Shown here: positions 38,301-53,300 of the stretch, in pieces
Layout of the letters: each line of letters opens with the position of its first letter
How positions within the stretch are numbered: position 1 is the stretch's first letter
Made by a program: the position numbers and the translations under genes
Assembly: GCA_040954595.2 (NCBI GenBank)
Contig: CM082594.2
Span: forward strand, 11,036,001 to 11,100,000
Origin: Balanoglossus misakiensis
Taxonomy: Eukaryota > Hemichordata
Direction of reading: 5' to 3'
Length of the DNA: 64,000 nucleotides
The notes under the pieces: generated by a model
Seen by the model: the letters and a program-made list of their open reading frames with translations, nothing else
Databases searched by the model: none
Told to the model about the DNA's origin: nothing

Positions 38301-41300
38301 CACGGTGCCTTTGACTACAGCCGCAGTGACCACAGAACCGGAAACAACTGCAGCAGCGACAACAACACCACCCTTGAAATCCACTGAGAGGCCAACCACA
38401 GAGTTAACAACTAAGCCATTCTCAACAGCCAGTGTGAAGACATCACCGGCTGTGACGTTGGAGGAGTTGCTCTCCACAACACCAACACCAGAAATTGAAA
38501 CCACCCATGAAGTATCAACCCGCCGGCCAACAACCGTGGAGACCACGCAAACCGCCACACAAGCAAAAACCACGCAACCAGTGGAAGTAACAGAGGAATT
38601 CAAAGCTTCCACGGTTGAAGAAACTGAGGTGGTCACAATAACACTAGAACCTGAAACAACAGAAGCAATAGCAAGTTCTCTGGCTACTGAAATGTCAACG
38701 ACGAAGGCTCCTGAAGTTACCTCTGTCGCAGCAACAACAAGACCAGCAGTTCCACTAACTCAGTACCCACCAATTTGCATAGAAACTGGGTGGAGCGAGT
38801 GGATGAACACCTCTGCACCAACCTCTAATGAATTGGATGGTGAATTTGAGGTTCTGCCCAGATTGCGAATGTTTTACCAGTTTTGTAAAAGCCCAACTGA
38901 GGTTGAATGCCGAGATAGCCTCTCAAAAAAGCCTCCTGCTGATGTTGGACAACATGTGGTTTGTCTGCCATTTATTGGATTAAGATGTTTAAACTTGCAT
39001 CAACCCCAGAAGATGTGTCTTGACTATGAAGTGAGAGTTTATTGTGAATGCGGTAAGTTTGAATGTGGACAGTAGCTGATTGTTAACAGGGCATATCAAA
39101 CGGAAGCTAAAATTATGGCATTGGTTTGGTTGGTTTTACTTCTCTTTACAGACCTTGTTTTGTTACAATGGATTACTATTTTTAATGTCTCATACTTTGG
39201 CAAGCACACAGTGTGTCAAAAATACACATTTTAGAAGATTAATTAACTATTTTCAAATGGTATAGCTAGACAAAAATGCCCAAATACCTACGAAAATAAT
39301 ATCAAAATCAAATATATGAAGCAATACCTTATAATTGGTAGAGTTTAAAATATTTGTTACAAAATGTGTTCATGCATTCAACAGAGAGAACAACTGTTGC
39401 CACTACAAAGCTCGTAACTCCGACAGCCCCTGAAACAACGGAAGAACCCCGCACAACAGAAGTAATATCGACAATGAAAGCAACTCCAACGGAACCCAAA
39501 GTCACAACTGAGGAAGTTGTCTTTTCAACAGAAGCTACTGCTTCTGCCATTGTAACAGCAACAACGCCTGAAGTATTGACCAAGCTAGTTACTGCAACAA
39601 CCCCAGAGATTGTGACTGAATTTGTGACATCAGTTTCAACTCCAGAGGCTGTGACTGAAATCATAACAACGGCAGCTAAAACAACACCTGCAATCGTGAC
39701 AACCATTGTGGGTTTGACATCAGCTTTAACAAAGACCAAGGCACCCGAAATAATGTCCACTTTGGCAAAAACTACCACTCCTGCAGCTGTTACTGAGTTC
39801 TTGACAACCATTGCAGAAACCAGCCCAGAAATTGTAACTCAAACTGTAGTTGCTACAAGCGAAGTCACACCCACTCTGGCAACGGAAATAATCACTATGA
39901 CAGCAACACCGTCTCCCGAGATTCTGACAGAAATAGTGAGCACTGTGGTCACTCCAGAAGCACTAACTACTCTGGTAGCAGAAACAACCAGAATAACACC
40001 AGAAGCTCTTACGACTATAATAGCGGCAACAACAGAGGTAGCACCGGTCACACATATTACCACTTTTCCCATTCAACCAACCTCTCCAGTATTGACAGAA
40101 GTTCTTTCAACTATAGCAAAGACAAGTCCAGAAGTCTTCACTGAAGTTGTAACGGAGACTGCCAAAACAACTCCCGAACTCCTGAAAACAATCATAACTG
40201 AAACCGTAGCTGTTGCTACCACAAAACCTTTAACGGAATATGTGACAGCTGTGAGTGCATCGACTCCAGAAGTTGTGTCTGAGATCCTGACCACTGTTGC
40301 AGCAATCTCACCCACAATATTTTCAAAGACTTTAGCGACAGTTGCCGTTACATTTCCTGAATTGACAACACAACTGATTAATGTAACATCAAGAGCAACT
40401 GCCACAGCGACACAAGAAATCATTTCCGTTTCATCAGAGGCTCCCGAGGTGTTGACTACATTTGTTACAGCTGCTACAGTAGCCACACCTGAGTTAATTA
40501 CCGAATTTTTCGAAGTAACAACAGAAGGTATTACAGAAAGGATTACTGCAATTACCTCTGAACTAATTAAAAGTAGTCCAGAAATATTGACTTCTGTTGT
40601 CACTGAAGCTGTGAAGACAACACCATCTATATTGACAGAAATAGTGACTGCCACCACTAAGGCAAAGACAGAATTCACTACTGAATTCCTTGAAACAGTA
40701 GTAACAAGTGCACCACCAGAAGTTACAACTGAAATCCTAATTGCAGCAACAACGGTAGTTCCCACAGTTTTAACAGAGCTTCTGAGAACAACAGCAGAAA
40801 CTCTTCCTGAAGTTATAACAGAAATAACCAAAGTAACAACGGCAGCTCCTTTTGTAACAACAGAGACACCGACCCCAGAGAAACTGACAGAACTTATTAC
40901 TTCTGCACCAATAAGTGTTCTTACTGAAATTGTGGAGACAACTAAAGAAGCAATAACGAGCGAAAGAGTGACAGAACTAATCCGTTCAACAGCAGAAACA
41001 GCAACACCAGAAGAAGTATCCAGACTAGTTAGTGCAACAGCTGAAATAGTAACTACTACGCCTGAAATACTCACTCCCATAGTGACATTTGTGACAACGG
41101 CTGCCACCCCTGAAGTTGTGACTGAAATTCTTGAAAAGACCACATTGGCCACAGTACCATCTACACTTGTTACAGAAGTCCTCAAAACGATTATAAGCAC
41201 TGCTGCCCCAGCTACAACCAGAGAGATTATTGAAACCATAACAAGAGGCACAACACCAGAGGTTACTAGCAGAATTGTGGAAATCACTTCAAGAGCTGTT

Positions 41301-44300
41301 ACACCTGAAGTACTGACTAGTGTTATTTCTGAAATTGCAACTACACCGGAAATCACCTCGAAAATTGTAGAGACAGCTACAACTGGCATTTCCCCAGAAG
41401 TCACTTCAGAAATAATTGCAGCTACTACTGAAGTTGTCACACCTGAAACTGTGTCAGAAATCATTTCTGTCATTGCAAGCACAGCACTGCCTGAAGTTAC
41501 CACAAGGATTATTGAAATAACATCAGAGAAAGTTACGCCTGAAGTTGTATCAACAGTGGTACCTTCTACACTAGAAGTTATATCAACTGAGAAAATCACT
41601 GAATTGATATCCACATTGGCACCGACAACATCAGAAATTGTTTCCACAGTAATAAAAACAATAACAGAAGCTGCAACACCAGAGCTAATCAGCACAGTGT
41701 CTGCTGTTGTGACTGCAACTATTCCACCAGAATTGATTACAACTGCAATTACCCGTGCGGCCACTACACCTGAGATCACCAGGGAAATTGTCAGGACTGT
41801 GACTGAAATCCTGCCCACAGCAACAGTTAGTGAATTTGTGACAAGAGCTACGAGAGAGGCAACAACAGAGTTACTGACCGAAATTATCACTGCAACATCC
41901 AAGACTGCCACTCCAGAAATAATTACCTCTGCACTGATAAGCCAACCAGTTACATCAGCGGCAACTACCGAGTTCATCAAAACAACCGTTGAGGCTGCAA
42001 CATCAGCAGAGTTATCGACAATAGTGGAGACAGCAACACAGGCTATTTCAACAGAAATGCTTTCAACTGTACTCAAGAGTACAGTTGAATTGTCAACCAA
42101 AGAAGAAGTGACTGAAATTGTTTCTGCCACTAGCAAGTTAGCAACTACTGCAGCAGTTACTAGATTTGTTGAGTCTACTGCAAGCACAGCTACCCCATCT
42201 CTTCTAACGGAAATTGCAACAGAAATTGCAACTCCCATTTCAACAGAGATTGTAACAGAAGAGCCAGAAGTCACAACAGAATTGATGACTACAGAGGCCG
42301 GACTTGTGGAGGTTACTGGTACACAAGTGGTTGTAACCAGACCACCCAAACCTACAAAGCCAACTAAGCCTAAACCCAAAGTCACAACTGAAGAAGTTGT
42401 CTTTTCAACAGAAGCTACTGCTTCTGCCATTGTAACAGCAACAACGCCTGAAGTATTGACCAAGCTAGTTACTGCAACAACCCCAGAGATTGTGACTGAA
42501 TTTGTGACATCAGTTTCAACTCCAGAGGCTGTGACTGAAATCATAACAACGGCAGCTAAAGCAACACCTGCAATCGTGACAACCATTGTGGGTTTGACAT
42601 CAGCTTTAACAAAGACCAAGGCACCCGAAATAATGTCCACTTTGGCAAAAACTACCACTCCTGCAGCTGTTACTGAGTTCTTGACAACCATTGCAGAAAC
42701 CAGCCCAGAAATTGTAACTAAAACTGTAGTTGCTACAAGCGAAGTCACACCCACTCTGGCAACGGAAATAATCACTATGACAGCAACACCGTCTCCCGAG
42801 ATTCTGACAGAAATAGTAAGCACTGTGGTCACTCCAGAGGCACTAACTACTCTGGTAGCAGAAACAACCAGAATAACACCAGAAGCTCTTACGACTATAA
42901 TAGCAGCAACAACAGAGGTAGCACCGGTCACACATATTACCACTTTTCCCATTCAACCAACCTCTCCAGTATTGACAGAAGTTCTTTCAACTATAGCAAA
43001 GACAAGTCCAGAAGTCTTCACTGAAGTTGTAACGGAGACTGCCAAAACAACTCCCGAACTCCTGAAAACAATCATAACTGAAACCGTAGCTGTTGCTACC
43101 ACAAAACCTTTAACGGAATATGTGACAGCTGTGAGTGCATCGACTCCAGAAGTTGTGTCTGAGATCCTGACCACTGTTGCAGCAATCTCACCAACAATAT
43201 TTCCGAAGACTTTAGCAACAGTTGCAATAACAACTCCTGAATTGACCACAGAAATAGTCAAAATAACTTCTAGAGCAACTGCCACAGTGACACAAGAAAT
43301 CATTTCCGTTTCATCAGAGGCTCCCGAGGTGTTGACTACTTTTGTTACAGCTGCTACAGTAGCCACACCTGAGTTAATTACCGAATTTTTCGAAGTAACA
43401 ACAGAAGGTATTACAGAAAGGATTACTGCAATTACCTCTGAACTAATTAAAAGTAGTCCAGAAATATTGACTTCTGTTGTCACTGAAGCTGTGAAGACAA
43501 CACCATCTATATTGACAGAAATAGTGACTGCCACCACTAAGGCAAAGACAGAATTCACTACTGAATTCCTTGAAACAGTAGTAACAAGTGCACCACCAGA
43601 AGTTACAACTGAAATCCTAATTGCAGCAACAACGGTAGTTCCCACAGTTTTAACAGAGCTTCTGAGAACAACAGCAGAAACTCTTCCTGAAGTTATAACA
43701 GAAATCACCAAAGTAACAACGGCAGCTCCTTTTGTAACAACAGAGACACCGACCCCAGAGAAACTGACAGAACTTATTACTTCTGCACCAATAAGTGTTC
43801 TTACTGAAATTGTGGAGACAACTAAAGAAGCAATAACGAGCGAAAGAGTGACAGAACTAATCCGTTCAACAGCAGAAACAGCAACACCAGAAGAAGTATC
43901 CAGACTAGTTAGTGCAACAGCTGAAATAGTAACTACTACGCCTGAAATACTCACTCCCATAGTGACATTTGTGACAACGGCTGCCACCCCTGAAGTTGTG
44001 ACTGAAATTCTTGAAAAGACCACATTGGCCACAGTACCATCTACACTTGTTACAGAAGTCCTCAAAACGATTATAAGCACTGCTGCCCCAGCTACAACCA
44101 GAGAGATTATTGAAACCATAACAAGAGGCACAACACCAGAGGTTACTAGCAGAATTGTGGAAATCACTTCAAGAGCTGTTACACCTGAAGTACTGACTAG
44201 TGTTATTTCTGAAATTGCAACTACACCGGAAATCACCTCGAAAATTGTAGAGACAGCTACAACTGGCATTTCCCCAGAAGTCACTTCAGAAATAATTGCA

Positions 44301-47300
44301 GCTACTACTGAAGTTGTCACACCTGAAACTGTGTCAGAAATCATTTCTGTCATTGCAAGCACAGCACTGCCTGAAGTTACCACAAGGATTATTGAAATAA
44401 CATCAGAGAAAGTTACGCCTGAAGTTGTATCAACAGTGGTACCTTCTACACTAGAAGTTATATCAACTGAGAAAATCACTGAATTGATATCCACATTGGC
44501 ACCAACAACATCAGAAATTGTTTCCACAGTAATAAAAACAATAACAGAAGCTGCAACACCAGAGCTAATCAGCACAGTGTCTGCTGTTGTGACTGCAACT
44601 ATTCCACCAGAATTGATTACAACTGCAATTACCCGTGCGGCCACTACACCTGAGATCACCAGGGAAATTGTCAGGACTGTGACTGAAATCCTGCCCACAG
44701 CAACAGTTAGTGAATTTGTGACAAGAGCTACGAGAGAGGCAACAACAGAGTTACTGACCGAAATTATCACTGCAACATCCAAGACTGCCACTCCAGAAAT
44801 AATTACCTCTGCACTGATAAGCCAACCAGTTACATCAGCGGCAACTACCGAGTTCATCAAAACAACCGTTGAGGCTGCAACATCAGCAGAGTTATCGACA
44901 ATAGTGGAGACAGCAACACAGGCTATTTCAACAGAAATGCTTTCAACTGTACTCAAGAGTACAGTTGAATTGTCGACCAAAGAAGAAGTGACTGAAATTG
45001 TTTCTGCCACTAGCAAGTTAGCAACTACTGCAGCAGTTACTAGATTTGTTGAGTCTACTGCAAGCACAGCTACCCCATCTCTTCTAACGGAAATTGCAAC
45101 TGAAATTGCAACTCCCATTTCAACAGAGATTGTAACAGAAGAGCCAGAAGTCACAACAGAATTGATGACTACAGAGGCCGGACTTGTGGAGGTTACTGGT
45201 ACACAAGTGGTTGTAACCAGACCACCCAAACCTACAAAGCCAACTAAGCCTAAACCAAAAGTCACAACTGAGGAAGTTGTCTTTTCAACAGAAGCTACTG
45301 CTTCTGCCATTGTAACAGCAACAACGCCTGAAGTATTGACCAAGCTAGTTACTGCAACAACCCCAGAGATTGTGACTGAATTTGTGACATCAGTTTCAAC
45401 TCCAGAGGCTGTGACTGAAATCATAACAACGGCAGCTAAAACAACACCTGCAATCGTGACAACCATTGTGGGTTTGACATCAGCTTTAACAAAGACCAAG
45501 GCACCCGAAATAATGTCCACTTTGGCAAAAACTACCACTCCTGCAGCTGTTACTGAGTTCTTGACAACCATTGCAGAAACCAGCCCAGAAATTGTAACTA
45601 AAACTGTAGTTGCTACAAGCGAAGTCACACCCACTCTGGCAACGGAAATAATCACTATGACAGCCACACCGTCTCCTGAGATTCTGACAGAAATAGTAAG
45701 CACTGTGGTCACTCCAGAAGCACTAACTACTCTGGTAGCAGAAACAACCAGAATAACACCAGAAGCTCTTACGATCATAATAGCAGCAACAACAGAGGTA
45801 GCACCGGTCACACATATTACCACTTTTCCCATTCAACCAACCTCTCCAGTATTGACAGAAGTTCTTTCAACTATAGCAAAGACAAGTCCAGAAGTCTTCA
45901 CTGAAGTTGTAACGGAGACTGCCAAAACAACTCCCGAACTCCTGAAAACAATCATAACTGAAACCGTAGCTGTTGCTACCACAAAACCTTTAACGGAATA
46001 TGTGACAGCTGTGAGTGCATCGACTCCAGAAGTTGTGTCTGAGATCCTGACCACTGTTGCAGCAATCTCACCCACAATATTTCCGAAGACTTTAGCAACA
46101 GTTGCAATAACAACTCCTGAATTGACCACAGAAATAGTCAAAATAACTTCTAGAGCAACTGCCACAGCGACACAAGAAATCATTTCCGTTTCATCAGAGG
46201 CTCCCGAGGTGTTGACTACATTTGTTACAGCTGCTACAGTAGCCACACCTGAGTTAATTACCGAATTTTTCGAAGTAACAACAGAAGGTATTACAGAAAG
46301 GATTACTGCAATTACCTCTGAACTAATTAAAAGTAGTCCAGAAATATTGACTTCTGTTGTCACTGAAGCTGTGAAGACAACACCATCTATATTGACAGAA
46401 ATAGTGAATGCCACCACTAAGGCAAAGACAGAATTCACTACTGAATTCCTTGAAACAGTAGTAACAAGTGCACCACCAGAAGTTACAACTGAAATCCTAA
46501 TTGCAGCAACAACGGTAGTTCCCACAGTTTTAACAGAGCTTCTGAGAACAACAGCAGAAACTCTTCCTGAAGTTATAACAGAAATAACCAAAGTAACAAC
46601 GGCAGCTCCTTTTGTAACAACAGAGACACCAACCCCAGAGAAACTGACAGAACTTATTACTACTGCACCAATAAGTGTTCTTACTGAAATTGTGGAGACA
46701 ACTAAAGAAGCAATAACGAGCGAAAGAGTGACAGAACTAATCCGTTCAACAGCAGAAACAGCAACACCAGAAGAAGTATCCAGACTAGTTAGTGCAACAG
46801 CTGAAATAGTAACTACTACGCCTGAAATACTCACTCCCATAGTGACATTTGTGACAACGGCTGCCACCCCTGAAGTTGTGACTGAAATTCTTGAAAAGAC
46901 CACATTGGCCACAGTACCATCTACACTTGTTACAGAAGTCCTCAAAACGATTATAAGCACTGCTGCCCCAGCTACAACCAGAGAGATTATTGAAACCATA
47001 ACAAGAGGCACAACACCAGAGGTTACTAGCAGAATTGTGGAAATCACTTCAAGAGCTGTTACACCTGAAGTACTAACTAGTGTTATTTCTGAAGTTGCAA
47101 CTACACCGGAAATCACCTCGAAAATTGTAGAGACAGCTACAACTGGCATTTCCCCAGAAGTCACTTCAGAAATCATTGCAGCTACTACTGAAGTTGTCAC
47201 ACCTGAAACTGTGTCAGAAATAATTTCTGTCATTGCAAGCACAGCACTGCCTGAAGTTACCACAAGGATTATTGAAATAACATCAGAGAAAGTTACGCCT

Positions 47301-50300
47301 GAAGTTGTATCAACAGTGGTACCTTCTACACTAGAAGTTATATCAACTGAGAAAATCACTGAATTGATATCCACATTGGCACCAACAACATCAGAAATTG
47401 TTTCCACAGTAATAAAAACAATAACAGAAGCTGCAACACCAGAGCTAATCAGCACAGTGTCTGCTGTTGTGACTGCAACTATTCCACCAGAATTGATTAC
47501 AACTGCAATTACTAGTGCGGCCACTACACCTGAGATCACCAGGGAAATTGTCAGGACTGTGACTGAAATCCTGCCCACAGCAACAGTTAGTGAATTTGTG
47601 ACAAAAGCTACGAGAGAGGCAACAACAGAGTTACTGACCGAAATTATCACTGCAACATCCAAGACTGCCACTCCAGAAATAATTACCTCTGCACTGATAA
47701 GCCAACCAGTTACATCAGCGGCAACTACCGAGTTCATCAAAACAACCGTTGAGGCTGCAACATCAGCAGAGTTATCGACAATAGTGGAGACAGCAACACA
47801 GGCTATTTCAACAGAAATGCTTTCAACTGTACTCAAGAGTACAGTTGAATTGTCGACCAAAGAAGAAGTGACTGAAATTGTTTCTGCCACTAGCAAGTTA
47901 GCAACTACTGCAGCAGTTACTAGATTTGTTGAGTCTACTGCAAGCACAGCTACCCCATCTCTTCTAACGGAAATTGCAACTGAAATTGCAACTCCCATTT
48001 CAACAGAGATTGTAACAGAAGAGCCAGAAGTCACAACAGAATTGATGACTACAGAGGCCGGACTTGTGGAGGTTACTGGTACACAAGTGGTTGTAACCAG
48101 ACCACCCAAACCTACAAAGCCAACTAAGCCTAAACCAAAAGTCACAACTGAGGAAGTTGTCTTTTCAACAGAAGCTACTGCTTCTGCCATTGTAACAGCA
48201 ACAACGCCTGAAGTATTGACCAAGCTAGTTACTGCAACAACCCCAGAGATTGTGACTGAATTTGTGACATCAGTTTCAACTCCAGAGGCTGTAACTGAAA
48301 TCATAACAACGGCAGCTAAAACAACACCTGCAATCGTGACAACCATTGTGGGTTTGACATCAGCTTTAACAAAGACCAAGGCACCCGAAATAATGTCCAC
48401 TTTGGCCAAAACTACCACTCCTGCAGCTGTTACTGAGTTCTTGACAACCATTGCAGAAACCAGCCCAGAAATTGTAACTAAAACTGTAGTTGCTACAAGC
48501 GAAGTCACACCCACTCTGGCAACGGAAATAATCACTATGACAGCAACACCGTCTCCCGAGATTCTGACAGAAATAGTAAGCACTGTGGTCACTCCAGAAG
48601 CACTAACTACTCTGGTAGCAGAAACAACCAGAATAACACCAGAAGCTCTTACGACTATAATAGCAGCAACAACAGAGGTAGCACCGGTCACACATATTAC
48701 CACTTTTCCCATTCAACCAACCTCTCCAGTATTGACAGAAGTTCTTTCAACTATAGCAAAGACAAGTCCAGAAGTCTTCACTGAAGTTGTAACGGAGACT
48801 GCCAAAACAACTCCCGAACTCCTGAAAACAATCATAACTGAAACCGTAGCTGTTGCTACCACAAAACCTTTAACGGAATATGTGACAGCTGTGAGTGCAT
48901 CGACTCCAGAAGTTGTGTCTGAGATCCTGACCACTGTTGCAGCAATCTCACCCACAATATTTCCGAAGACTTTAGCAACAGTTGCAATAACAACTCCTGA
49001 ATTGACCACAGAAATAGTCAAAATAACATCAAGAGCAACTGCCACAGCGACACAAGAAATCATTTCCGTTTCATCAGAGGCTCCCGAGGTGTTGACTACA
49101 TTTGTTACAGCTGCTACAGTAGCCACACCTGAGTTAATTACCGAATTTTTCGAAGTAACAACAGAAGGTATTACAGAAAGGATTACTGCAATTACCTCTG
49201 AACTAATTAAAAGTAGTCCAGAAATATTGACTTCTGTTGTCACTGAAGCTGTGAAGACAACACCATCTATATTGACAGAAATAGTGACTGCCACCACTAA
49301 GGCAAAGACAGAATTCACTACTGAATTCCTTGAAACAGTAGTAACAAGTGCACCACCAGAAGTTACAACTGAAATCCTAATTGCAGCAACAACGGTAGTT
49401 CCCACAGTTTTGACAGAGCTTCTGAGAACAACAGCAGAAACTCTTCCTGAAGTTATAACAGAAATCACCAAAGTAACAACGGCAGCTCCTTTTGTAACAA
49501 CAGAGACACCGACCCCAGAGAAACTGACAGAACTTATTACTTCTGCACCAATAAGTGTTCTTACTGAAATTGTGGAGACAACTAAAGAAGCAATAACGAG
49601 CGAAAGAGTGACAGAACTAATCCGTTCAACAGCAGAAACAGCAACACCAGAAGAAGTATCCAGACTAGTTAGTGCAACAGCTGAAATAGTAACTACTACG
49701 CCTGAAATACTCACTCCCATAGTGACATTTGTGACAACGGCTGCCACCCCTGAAGTTGTGACTGAAATTCTCGAAAAGACCACATTGGCCACAGTACCAT
49801 CTACACTTGTTACAGAAGTCCTCAAAACGATTATAAGCACTGCTGCCCCAGCTACAACCAGAGAGATTATTGAAACCATAACAAGAGGCACAACACCAGA
49901 GGTTACTAGCAGAATTGTGGAAATCACTTCAAGAGCTGTTACACCTGAAGTACTAACTAGTGTTATTTCTGAAATTGCAACTACACCGGAAATCACCTCG
50001 AAAATTGTAGAGACAGCTACAACTGGCATTTCCCCAGAAGTCACTTCAGAAATCATTGCAGCTACTACTGAAGTTGTCACACCTGAAACTGTGTCAGAAA
50101 TAATTTCTGTCATTGCAAGCACAGCACTGCCTGAAGTTACCACAAGGATTATTGAAATAACATCAGAGAAAGTTACGCCTGAAGTTGTATCAACAGTGGT
50201 ACCTTCTACACTAGAAGTTATATCAACTGAGAAAATCACTGAATTGATATCCACATTGGCACCAACAACATCAGAAATTGTTTCCACAGTAATAAAAACA

Positions 50301-53300
50301 ATAACAGAAGCTGCAACACCAGAGCTAATCAGCACAGTGTCTGCTGTTGTGACTGCAACTATTCCACCAGAATTGATTACAACTGCAATTACCCGTGCGG
50401 CCACTACACCTGAGATCACCAGGGAAATTGTCAGGACTGTGACTGAAATCCTGCCCACAGCAACAGTTAGTGAATTTGTGACAAAAGCTACGAGAGAGGC
50501 AACAACAGAGTTACTGACCGAAATTATCACTGCAACATCCAAGACTGCCACTCCAGAAATAATTACCTCTGCACTGATAAGCCAACCAGTTACATCAGCG
50601 GCAACTACCGAGTTCATCAAAACAACCGTTGAGGCTGCAACATCAGCAGAGTTATCGACAATAGTGGAGACAGCAACACAGGCTATTTCAACAGAAATGC
50701 TTTCAACTGTACTCAAGAGTACAGTTGAATTGTCGACCAAAGAAGAAGTGACTGAAATTGTTTCTGCCACTAGCAAGTTAGCAACTACTGCAGCAGTTAC
50801 TAGATTTGTTGAGTCTACTGCAAGCACAGCTACCCCATCTCTTCTAACGGAAATTGCAACTGAAATTGCAACTCCCATTTCAACAGAGATTGTAACAGAA
50901 GAGCCAGAAGTCACAACAGAATTGATGACTACAGAGGCCGGACTTGTGGAGGTTACTGGTACACAAGTGGTTGTAACCAGACCACCCAAACCTACAAAGC
51001 CAACTAAGCCTAAACCAAAAGTCACAACTGAGGAAGTTGTCTTTTCAACAGAAGCTACTGCTTCTGCCATTGTAACAGCAACAACGCCTGAAGTATTGAC
51101 CAAGCTAGTTACTGCAACAACCCCAGAGATTGTGACTGAATTTGTGACATCAGTTTCAACTCCAGAGGCTGTAACTGAAATCATAACAACGGCAGCTAAA
51201 ACAACACCTGCAATCGTGACAACCATTGTGGGTTTGACATCAGCTTTAACAAAGACCAAGGCACCCGAAATAATGTCCACTTTGGCCAAAACTACCACTC
51301 CTGCAGCTGTTACTGAGTTCTTGACAACCATTGCAGAAACCAGCCCAGAAATTGTAACTAAAACTGTAGTTGCTACAAGCGAAGTCACACCCACTCTGGC
51401 AACGGAAATAATCACTATGACAGCAACACCGTCTCCCGAGATTCTGACAGAAATAGTAAGCACTGTGGTCACTCCAGAAGCACTAACTACTCTGGTAGCA
51501 GAAACAACCAGAATAACACCAGAAGCTCTTACGACTATAATAGCAGCAACAACAGAGGTAGCACCGGTCACACATATTACCACTTTTCCCATTCAACCAA
51601 CCTCTCCAGTATTGACAGAAGTTCTTTCAACTATAGCAAAGACAAGTCCAGAAGTCTTCACTGAAGTTGTAACGGAGACTGCCAAAACAACTCCCGAACT
51701 CCTGAAAACAATCATAACTGAAACCGTAGCTGTTGCTACCACAAAACCTTTAACGGAATATGTGACAGCTGTGAGTGCATCGACTCCAGAAGTTGTGTCT
51801 GAGATCCTGACCACTGTTGCAGCAATCTCACCCACAATATTTCCGAAGACTTTAGCAACAGTTGCAATAACAACTCCTGAATTGACCACAGAAATAGTCA
51901 AAATAACATCAAGAGCAACTGCCACAGCGACACAAGAAATCATTTCCGTTTCATCAGAGGCTCCCGAGGTGTTGACTACATTTGTTACAGCTGCTACAGT
52001 AGCCACACCTGAGTTAATTACCGAATTTTTCGAAGTAACAACAGAAGGTATTACAGAAAGGATTACTGCAATTACCTCTGAACTAATTAAAAGTAGTCCA
52101 GAAATATTGACTTCTGTTGTCACTGAAGCTGTGAAGACAACACCATCTATATTGACAGAAATAGTGACTGCCACCACTAAGGCAAAGACAGAATTCACTA
52201 CTGAATTCCTTGAAACAGTAGTAACAAGTGCACCACCAGAAGTTACAACTGAAATCCTAATTGCAGCAACAACGGTAGTTCCCACAGTTTTGACAGAGCT
52301 TCTGAGAACAACAGCAGAAACTCTTCCTGAAGTTATAACAGAAATCACCAAAGTAACAACGGCAGCTCCTTTTGTAACAACAGAGACACCGACCCCAGAG
52401 AAACTGACAGAACTTATTACTTCTGCACCAATAAGTGTTCTTACTGAAATTGTGGAGACAACTAAAGAAGCAATAACGAGCGAAAGAGTGACAGAACTAA
52501 TCCGTTCAACAGCAGAAACAGCAACACCAGAAGAAGTATCCAGACTAGTTAGTGCAACAGCTGAAATAGTAACTACTACGCCTGAAATACTCACTCCCAT
52601 AGTGACATTTGTGACAACGGCTGCCACCCCTGAAGTTGTGACTGAAATTCTCGAAAAGACCACATTGGCCACAGTACCATCTACACTTGTTACAGAAGTC
52701 CTCAAAACGATTATAAGCACTGCTGCCCCAGCTACAACCAGAGAGATTATTGAAACCATAACAAGAGGCACAACACCAGAGGTTACTAGCAGAATTGTGG
52801 AAATCACTTCAAGAGCTGTTACACCTGAAGTACTAACTAGTGTTATTTCTGAAATTGCAACTACACCGGAAATCACCTCGAAAATTGTAGAGACAGCTAC
52901 AACTGGCATTTCCCCAGAAGTCACTTCAGAAATCATTGCAGCTACTACTGAAGTTGTCACACCTGAAACTGTGTCAGAAATAATTTCTGTCATTGCAAGC
53001 ACAGCACTGCCTGAAGTTACCACAAGGATTATTGAAATAACATCAGAGAAAGTTACGCCTGAAGTTGTATCAACAGTGGTACCTTCTACACTAGAAGTTA
53101 TATCAACTGAGAAAATCACTGAATTGATATCCACATTGGCACCAACAACATCAGAAATTGTTTCCACAGTAATAAAAACAATAACAGAAGCTGCAACACC
53201 AGAGCTAATCAGCACAGTGTCTGCTGTTGTGACTGCAACTATTCCACCAGAATTGATTACAACTGCAATTACTAGTGCGGCCACTACACCTGAGATCACC

